From NCBI GenBank assembly GCA_050732635.1, contig JBOHRE010000013.1, positions 1 through 48,226 on the forward strand: DNA of 48,226 bases, in the 5' to 3' direction. This document shows, in pieces, positions 42,998 through 48,226 of this stretch. Numbering within the stretch: position 1 is the first letter of the stretch; each line of letters starts with the position of its first letter. Below the pieces are notes generated by a model that was given only the letters and a program-made list of their open reading frames with translations, ran no database searches and was not told the origin of the DNA. The DNA is from JBOHRE01 sp050732635 (GTDB taxonomy: Bacteria; Gemmatimonadota; Gemmatimonadetes; Longimicrobiales; RSA9). The position numbers and the translations under genes were made by a program.

Positions 42998-43028
42998 CCC
43001 CAGCCCCAGCCTCAGCCCCAGCCCCAGC
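42998..43028 (+). repeat. AGCCCC hexanucleotide tract in an intergenic gap
   Basis: Five AG steps with six-base period, one unit degenerate (AGCCTC). It lies between the stop of the metalloprotease gene and the start of the small membrane protein gene, in a position to affect the leader of the latter. Confidence 0.8.
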
Positions 43029-43030
43029 TA

Positions 43031-43975
43031 TTACTCCTGGTCGCCCCCGCCTCCGCCCTCGCCCCCGCCCCAATACACCGGCGTATCGGGCGGCTCGGTC
43101 GCGCGCAGGCGCTCGAGCTTCTCGGCATCGCGCTGGCGCCGCTTCCAGAACAGCAGGACCAGCAGTAGCGCGCCGAAGAACCAGAAGATGGCGGCGTGCG
43201 AGAGGAAGAGAGCCCAACCGTAGCGGCGGCGCACGAAGCCGCGCCAGTCCTCCTCGAGCTGTGACAGCGTGACGCCGTAGGTTGCGCGCACGGCACGATC
43301 GAGGTTGCCGAGCTCGCGCCAGTTGCGGAACAGGATCGCAAGCCCCTCGGGTCCACTGGACTCGACGAGGTACTGGACCACGGTGGTCGCCAGCATGTAG
43401 GCCAGGCGGGCGTCGATCTCGCGGGCGGGCCAGCCGAGTGCGATCGAGTCCAGCGGCGGCACGCGTCCGAGCGCAAAGGCGAGCCGGAGCTGCCATGCTG
43501 CATCGGCGTCCCACTCACCGGCTGCGTAGCGCGCATACCCTTCGTCGAACCAGCGCGGCGGTACGACCGGCGCGAGGTAGCGGTGCAGTCGCACATGTGC
43601 GAGCTCGTGGCGCAGCGTGGTGCGCAGCTGCGCCGGCGCTGCACGCTCCGAGGCAAAGGCCGGCAGCACCACGAGAGCGCGCGCGGGCACTGCATAGCCC
43701 GCGCTCCAATCGGGGAGCGAGCGTCCGGCGAACTGAACGAAGGCGGCCTCGTCCGGTGCGAGGACGACATCGATCGGCCGGTCCGCTGCTCGAGCGGACA
43801 GCCCCGGCAGACGTGCAGCGGCGGGTGACGCGGCCAGGCCCTCGGCGAGTCGCCGCTGCCGCGGGACGTAGTGGAACCGGAGTCCGTCGGCGCGCAGCGT
43901 ATCGTAGACGGGCGACGTCGCACGCGGCCCGCTCACCTGCAGGCCCGCGAGCACGAGGAGGAGCAGCGCGCTCAT
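43031..43975 (-). CDS. Membrane-anchored HExxH metalloprotease (peptidase MA-like)
   Basis: 314 residues. A hydrophobic start (about 1-14) is probably a signal sequence. The zinc motif H123-E-L-A-H127 is followed by WFDEG with E145, the probable third ligand (gluzincin type). A single membrane helix (about 257-277) precedes a short basic tail ending in a Gly/Glu-rich segment. The catalytic domain would be outside the inner membrane. It lies five bases after the cheB stop, an unusual partner in a chemosensory operon. Substrate unknown; envelope receptors or secreted proteins are possible. Confidence 0.85.
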   Translation of the reverse strand: MSALLLLVLAGLQVSGPRATSPVYDTLRADGLRFHYVPRQRRLAEGLAASPAAARLPGLSARAADRPIDVVLAPDEAAFVQFAGRSLPDWSAGYAVPARALVVLPAFASERAAPAQLRTTLRHELAHVRLHRYLAPVVPPRWFDEGYARYAAGEWDADAAWQLRLAFALGRVPPLDSIALGWPAREIDARLAYMLATTVVQYLVESSGPEGLAILFRNWRELGNLDRAVRATYGVTLSQLEEDWRGFVRRRYGWALFLSHAAIFWFFGALLLVLLFWKRRQRDAEKLERLRATEPPDTPVYWGGGEGGGGGDQE

Positions 43976-43980
43976 CGTGC

Positions 43981-45066
43981 TCAGGCCGCGCCCGGGTCGC
44001 TGCCACCCCCGAGCACAGCGCCGCGTGCGGCAATCGCGAGCGCGATGTCCGTGACCGGCAGCACCTGATCGGCGAACGGCGCAGCCGCCCGCGGCATCCC
44101 GAAGATCACCGCGCTGCCTTCGTCCTGCGTGATGACCCAGCCGCCGACGTCGCGTACGGCGCGGGCACCGGCGGCGCCGTCGCGACCCATCCCGGTCAGC
44201 ACGACGGCGATGCTGCGCGGGCCGTAGTGACTGGCGACCGAGCCGAACAGCGGATCGGCGGCCGGCCGTACGCCCCAGACGGTCGGCCCGCTCTCCGTGA
44301 CGAGCGAGAGGCCGCCTGCCCCTCGGGCTACACGGAGGTGCACGCCGCCGGGCGCCACATACGCGTGCGCTCCACGGACCGGCTCGCCATCGACCGCTTC
44401 CTTCACCGCGATCGCGCTGGCGGCGTCGAGGCGCGCGGCCAGCGAGCGGGTGAAGCCTGCGGGCATGTGCTGCGCGATCAGCAATGCGCCCGGAAAGCCG
44501 GCCGGGAGCCGCGGCACGAGCGCCAGCAGCGCGCGCGGGCCTCCGGTCGACGCGCCGACCGCTACCACGAAGCTCGCGGCCGTGCTCTCCGCCGCTCGCT
44601 CGCGAGGCGCCGGCGCGGCCCTGCTCACCTCCTCCGGTTTGGTGACGCGCGCGATCGCCGCCGCGCGCAGCGCATGCAGTAACGGCTCACGAAGCGCGCT
44701 CGAACCTGCGGCGCCGCCGCTCGGCTTCAGCACGAACTCGACCGCACCGAGCTCGAGCGCGCGCAGTGTCGGCTCGGCGCCCGCGGCACTGTGGGCCGAC
44801 AGAATCACCACCGGTGTCGGCCGCTCGTTCATGATGTACGCCAGCGCGTCCAGACCGCCGAGCCCCGGCATCTCGAGATCCAGTGTGATCACATCGGGAC
44901 GCTGCGCGTGCACCTCGCGGATCGCTTCGTAGCCGCTCGCCGCCTCGCCCGCGATCTGGAATTCGCCGGACTCGACCAGGATATCGGTAACCAGCGTGCG
45001 CAGCAGCACATTGTCGTCCACGACCAGGACGCGGGGACGCTGCGCCTCAGAGACCGAGGATGACAT
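43981..45066 (-). CDS. cheB: Chemotaxis methylesterase/glutamine deamidase CheB
   Basis: 361 residues from ATG 45066; the open frame extends to 45141 but would overlap cheD far more. The receiver domain has D63 in TLDLEMPG as phosphoacceptor and early acidic DD in VVDDN. The C-terminal esterase has the catalytic Ser in VAVGASTGGPRAL, His in IAQHMPAGFT and Asp in VVLTGMGRDG. It demethylates and deamidates receptor methylation sites. Start overlaps the cheD end by 20 bases. Confidence 0.95.
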   Translation of the reverse strand: MSSSVSEAQRPRVLVVDDNVLLRTLVTDILVESGEFQIAGEAASGYEAIREVHAQRPDVITLDLEMPGLGGLDALAYIMNERPTPVVILSAHSAAGAEPTLRALELGAVEFVLKPSGGAAGSSALREPLLHALRAAAIARVTKPEEVSRAAPAPRERAAESTAASFVVAVGASTGGPRALLALVPRLPAGFPGALLIAQHMPAGFTRSLAARLDAASAIAVKEAVDGEPVRGAHAYVAPGGVHLRVARGAGGLSLVTESGPTVWGVRPAADPLFGSVASHYGPRSIAVVLTGMGRDGAAGARAVRDVGGWVITQDEGSAVIFGMPRAAAPFADQVLPVTDIALAIAARGAVLGGGSDPGAA

Positions 45067-45538
45067 GGCCACGGAGTGCGGTACTGACGCGGACCGTTCC
45101 GGCCGCAACGTCGAACTGGAGCGAGCGGCCGAACTCGCCACCGACCGCCTCGCCCAGGATCGGGATCCCCGCGGCCGTCAAGGTGGCACGCGCCGCGGCC
45201 ACATTGCGATCGCCGATACTCGGCCCGGAGCCGGCCAGGCCGCGGAACATTGTGGCGCCGCCGGCAATCCAGGCGACCAGCCGCGCCGGATCGACGCCCG
45301 CGCCCTCGAGCCGCTCGATGGTGGCACGGACCGCGGTCGTCACATAGCGTCCCGCGCGCTCCGGCTCGGCCGCGGTCCGTGGCTCCGGCAGCAGCGCGTG
45401 CGCAAGGCCGCCGATCGGCGCAGTGCGATCGCGCAATGCAACAGCGACGCAGGAGCCGATGCCCGGCGTGAAGAGCGTTGCGCCCTGATCGACCACGCGC
45501 AGCTCGCCGACGCGAACGTGCAGTCGCCGGCCGCTCAC
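45047..45538 (-). CDS. cheD: Chemoreceptor glutamine deamidase CheD
   Basis: 163 residues. The cysteine-hydrolase motif GIGSCVAVAL supplies C30, with H47 in GLAHALL, and GGATMF is typical. It converts specific receptor glutamines to glutamate and can stimulate CheC phosphatase activity in other bacteria; no CheC is encoded here. ATG 45538 overlaps the cheR TGA (ATGA), and its 3' end overlaps cheB. Confidence 0.95.
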   Translation of the reverse strand: MSGRRLHVRVGELRVVDQGATLFTPGIGSCVAVALRDRTAPIGGLAHALLPEPRTAAEPERAGRYVTTAVRATIERLEGAGVDPARLVAWIAGGATMFRGLAGSGPSIGDRNVAAARATLTAAGIPILGEAVGGEFGRSLQFDVAAGTVRVSTALRGHVILGL

Positions 45539-46440
45539 ACTCTGCGGTAGATGCGCTCGCGCGCGACCACGGTCTCGAAGCCGGCGACGCGGGCCCCGGT
45601 CAGTGTCTCGACCTTGCCGAGCACGAGGTAGCCGCCGGGATGCAGTGATTCTCGGAATGCCTCGAAGAGCGCTTCCTGGATGGGCCGTTCCAGGTAGATG
45701 AGTACGTTGCGGCAGAGGATCAGGTGCTGGCGCTGAGGTGGCCGATCGCGAATCAGGTCTCGCTCCTCGAAGCGCACGAGTGCCTGCGCCGCCGGATCGA
45801 GAACGAACGGCGGCCCAGGCGTGAACCAGCGCCGCCGCACCGCCGCCTCCGTCTCGCTGAGCGCCGCTTCATCGAAGCGTGCCTCGCGGGCATGCGCGAG
45901 AACCGCAGGTTCCAGATCGGTGGCCAGGATGGTGTGCTGGGCCGCGGCAGCAGCCTCCCCTCGCTCTGTCGCGAGCTCGAGCAGGACGATGGCCAACGAA
46001 TACGCCTCTTCGCCGCCCGCGCAGCCGGCGCTCCAGAGGCGCAGGCCGCCGCTGAAGCGATCGAGCAGGTCGGGCAGCGTCCGGTCCCGCAGCACCTGCC
46101 AGACTTCTGGATTCCGAAAGAACTTGCTGACGTTGATCATCACGGCGGCTACCAGGCGCGCGTACTCGGCGTCGTCGCGATCGAGCAATGCGAGGTACTC
46201 GTCGAGCGTGCGTGCGCGGCTGGCGCGCAGCCTCACTGCGAGCCGCCGCCGGAAGCACCGCTGCTTGTAGCCCTCGCAGAAGAGGCCGACCCGCTCATGC
46301 ACGCGGCGCTTTATCTGCAACACGATCTCCTGCTCCTGCTCGCTCAACTCGCCCTGTGCAATGTGCAATGCGAGACCGGGTGTGGCGCCGCCGCCGATGC
46401 GATCCCGGCCAGGCCGGTCGCAGGGCTCAGTCGCCGGCAT
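45535..46440 (-). CDS. cheR: Chemoreceptor methyltransferase CheR
   Basis: 301 residues. After a 28-residue variable start, the helical N-domain (about 35-100, with RRLAVRLRASRART and MINVSKFFRNPEVW) precedes the SAM-binding Rossmann domain (LWSAGCAGGEEAYSLAIVL and ILATDLEP). LILCRNVLIYL is the classic CheR motif. It methylates receptor glutamates using SAM. ATG 46440 overlaps the preceding gene by 14 bases. Partner of cheD and cheB in one operon. Confidence 0.95.
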   Translation of the reverse strand: MPATEPCDRPGRDRIGGGATPGLALHIAQGELSEQEQEIVLQIKRRVHERVGLFCEGYKQRCFRRRLAVRLRASRARTLDEYLALLDRDDAEYARLVAAVMINVSKFFRNPEVWQVLRDRTLPDLLDRFSGGLRLWSAGCAGGEEAYSLAIVLLELATERGEAAAAAQHTILATDLEPAVLAHAREARFDEAALSETEAAVRRRWFTPGPPFVLDPAAQALVRFEERDLIRDRPPQRQHLILCRNVLIYLERPIQEALFEAFRESLHPGGYLVLGKVETLTGARVAGFETVVARERIYRRV

Positions 46441-48049
46441 GCGTCGCCACCTCGAGGTTGCTGCGCACGACGCGGTTCGCCGGATTCAGCTCGAGCGCGC
46501 GGCGCCAGCGCTCCATCGCGCGGTCGCGCTCGTTTCGCTTGAAGTGGATGTTGCCGAGCTTCGTGTAGATGTCGTCGCCGAGATCCGGCGCGAGTTGGAG
46601 CGCGCGTTCGTAGTGCTCGATCGCTTCGTCGTGCAGGCCGCGCCGATAGGCGTGATCGCCGAGCTGCTTGTGGGCCTGAGGTAGATTGGTATCGGACTCT
46701 GCGGCGCGGCGCGCGTGGGCCTGAGCCTGATCGTGGTCCCCACGCCGCTCGGCGATCGCGCTGGCCAGCAACAGCAGCGGCGGCGATTCGCCCGCCGTCG
46801 CGAGACCGGCGCGCAGAACTGCCTCGGCATCCTCGAGCCGGCCGGCGACGGCGGCGCTGAGCGCACGATAGTGGTAGTAGGCCGGGGTCGGCGCAGCGCC
46901 GCCGATGCGGGTGCGGTATTCGCCGAGCGCGCTCTCGGCGTCCTCGAGTCGGCCGGCTTCGAGCAGCACTGCGGCGCGCAGCAACGCGGGCTGTGGGGCT
47001 CGCGGCCGCAGCTCCTCGGCTTCGGCGAGCACGCTCAGGGCATCGTCGGTTTCGTGCAGCTGCGCCAGCGCGTATCCCATGTTGAGCAGTGCCTCGTAGC
47101 GCGCGCCCGACCCCTCGAGGATCGCGCCGAAGCGGCGAGCGGCCTCTGCGTAGTCCCGCACGCGTAGCGCGATCAGGCCTAGATAGAAGCGCGCGGCGAG
47201 ATTTGTCGGATCCAGCTCGAGCACCTTGTCGAACTCGCGGGCGGCATCCTTCATGATGCCGGTCTGGTAGAAGGCGACGCCCAGGTTACGGTGCTCGCCG
47301 ACTTCCGCTTCGCGCAGGCGTGGCGGTAGCTCCGTCTCGCGCCGGCCCACCTGGTGCGCGAAGCCGGCCTGGAGCAGCCCGTAGACGGCCTTGCCGACGT
47401 CGAACTCGACGAGGCCGGTGCGCTCGGCGATCTCGCGCAGCGATAGCGATCCATCCAGCAGCGGCAGCACCCGTTTTTGCTCCGACGTGATGTCGACGCC
47501 GCTGAGCTGGACCCGCTCGCGATCGACGCGGAAGATCAAGTCCAGCGAGGTGATCCGCTGCTCGATCAGGCTCCACTCGTCGACGCGCCGGGCGCCCTCG
47601 AGCAACAGATTCTCGGGGTTGATCGAGACCAGAATGTCCGTGTCTTCGGGCTGCTTGCCCGCCTCGAAGAAGAAGCTGCCGCGCGACCAGGTGAACAGGT
47701 AGTAGACAGCCTCCTCGATCTGCCGGCGAATCACCTGCTCCAGCTTCACGGGATCGAGATAGCCGTGCCGTACCAGGATCTGTCCCAGCGGCTCGTCCGG
47801 GCTGCGGGCCTGTGCCTCGATCCCCTCATCCAGCTGCGCACGACTCAGCACACCTTCACGGACGAGAAGATCGCCCAACCGATCGCGGCGATTCACGATC
47901 CTCGCGTAGGTCACCCGGCCACGGTCGAAGTAGATCTGGCCGAAGTTCGCCCGGTCCGTGATCGACAGGCACCCCGTCTTGCCACCCAGCGCCAGAAGCT
48001 GACAGACATCCGCCAGGCTCGCTTCCTTGAGGCTCCCCTTGATCGCCAT
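46427..48049 (-). CDS. PATAN (DUF4388) domain protein with TPR repeats
   Basis: 540 residues. Residues 1-110 resemble the PATAN/DUF4388 domain (starts MAIKGSLKEASLADVCQLLALGGKTGCL), common in gliding motility and two-component systems. A further helical region (about 115-245) includes winged-helix-like SLREIAERTGLVEFDVGKAV. At least seven TPR units run from about 255 to 530 (NLGVAFYQTGIMKDAAREFDK..., then EAIEHYERALQLAPDLGDD). Probably a scaffold of the chemosensory system. ATG 48049 lies three bases after the stop of the partial gene upstream. Confidence 0.85.
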   Translation of the reverse strand: MAIKGSLKEASLADVCQLLALGGKTGCLSITDRANFGQIYFDRGRVTYARIVNRRDRLGDLLVREGVLSRAQLDEGIEAQARSPDEPLGQILVRHGYLDPVKLEQVIRRQIEEAVYYLFTWSRGSFFFEAGKQPEDTDILVSINPENLLLEGARRVDEWSLIEQRITSLDLIFRVDRERVQLSGVDITSEQKRVLPLLDGSLSLREIAERTGLVEFDVGKAVYGLLQAGFAHQVGRRETELPPRLREAEVGEHRNLGVAFYQTGIMKDAAREFDKVLELDPTNLAARFYLGLIALRVRDYAEAARRFGAILEGSGARYEALLNMGYALAQLHETDDALSVLAEAEELRPRAPQPALLRAAVLLEAGRLEDAESALGEYRTRIGGAAPTPAYYHYRALSAAVAGRLEDAEAVLRAGLATAGESPPLLLLASAIAERRGDHDQAQAHARRAAESDTNLPQAHKQLGDHAYRRGLHDEAIEHYERALQLAPDLGDDIYTKLGNIHFKRNERDRAMERWRRALELNPANRVVRSNLEVATHAGD

Positions 48050-48052
48050 TCG

Positions 48053-48226
48053 TCAGCTCGGCTCCTCCGCGGCGATCTCTCCGAGGTACGGCCAGTCCCA
48101 CGCGATCTTCTCGCGGCTCAAGAAGAAGTCATCCGGCTTGGTCGCGTCCGCTGCAGTGGAACGGACCGCGCCGGGCTGCGCGGCACCGCGCGCTCGGCGC
48201 GCGGTGGCCGCCGCGCCGCGCTGGCT
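48053..48226 (-). CDS. C-terminal end of an unrecognised protein (partial)
   Basis: 57 codons in the minus-strand frame from the window edge to TGA 48055-48053. An Ala/Arg-rich, probably disordered stretch leads to a distinctive end, DDFFLSREKIAWDWPYLGE, followed by an acidic tail. Third-base use is GC-rich as in neighbours. The stop lies three bases before the ATG of the PATAN-TPR gene, so it belongs to the same operon. Its function cannot be told from this fragment. Confidence 0.65.
   Translation of the reverse strand, partial: SQRGAAATARRARGAAQPGAVRSTAADATKPDDFFLSREKIAWDWPYLGEIAAEEPS

Overview
This is a GC-rich bacterial chromosome segment. The order mraZ-rsmH-ftsL-ftsI, several very long duplicated FtsX/MacB-type permeases (the ADOP family), a PATAN/TPR protein and an NtrC-type regulator beside an ABC efflux cluster suggest a member of the Gemmatimonadota or a related group such as Acidobacteriota. 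That placement rests on gene content only. No prophage, insertion sequence or CRISPR array is visible.

Layout. 1-3732 (minus): start of the division/cell-wall (dcw) cluster, with mraZ, rsmH, ftsL and the 5' part of ftsI, behind a promoter with a ladder of TGGG boxes typical of MraZ autoregulation. 3936-9097 (minus): a secreted TPR protein, a four-haem c-type cytochrome and a PAS-GGDEF-EAL protein. 9338-12373 (plus): glpD and an exported amidohydrolase. 12370-15504 (minus): a GH9 glycosidase translationally coupled to a phosphodiester glycosidase (NAGPA-like), perhaps preceded by a 40-residue membrane peptide. 15596-18812 (plus): two CPA2 cation/proton antiporters in tandem, each with a TrkA-N/RCK domain.

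18875-35434 (minus): one long unidirectional block, in transcription order TolC-like outer-membrane protein, MacA/HlyD-like adaptor, ATPase, three ADOP permeases, a second ATPase, an NtrC-family regulator, its NtrY-like kinase and a carboxy-terminal processing protease. It reads as a tripartite MacAB-TolC-like export machine with its own two-component control. A palindromic repeat separates the transporter from the regulator genes, and a (GGGCTC)9 hexanucleotide tract precedes the protease.

35677-41651 (minus): a formate dehydrogenase operon. The catalytic subunit is interrupted by an in-frame UGA followed by a hairpin with the bacterial SECIS loop GGUCU, so it is a single selenocysteine enzyme. 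A 16-cysteine Fe-S subunit, an NrfD-type membrane anchor and a small protein follow, linked by ATGA/GTGA overlaps. 41803-42555: a bactofilin. 42679-48226 (minus): a chemosensory-type operon (partial gene, PATAN-TPR protein, cheR, cheD, cheB, a membrane-anchored HExxH metalloprotease, a small membrane protein) ending in tRNA-Val(UAC) four bases after the last stop codon.

Most genes run on the minus strand in tightly packed operons. Coding, start-site and motif statements come from reading the sequence; functions come from family knowledge; regulation is mostly inferred.
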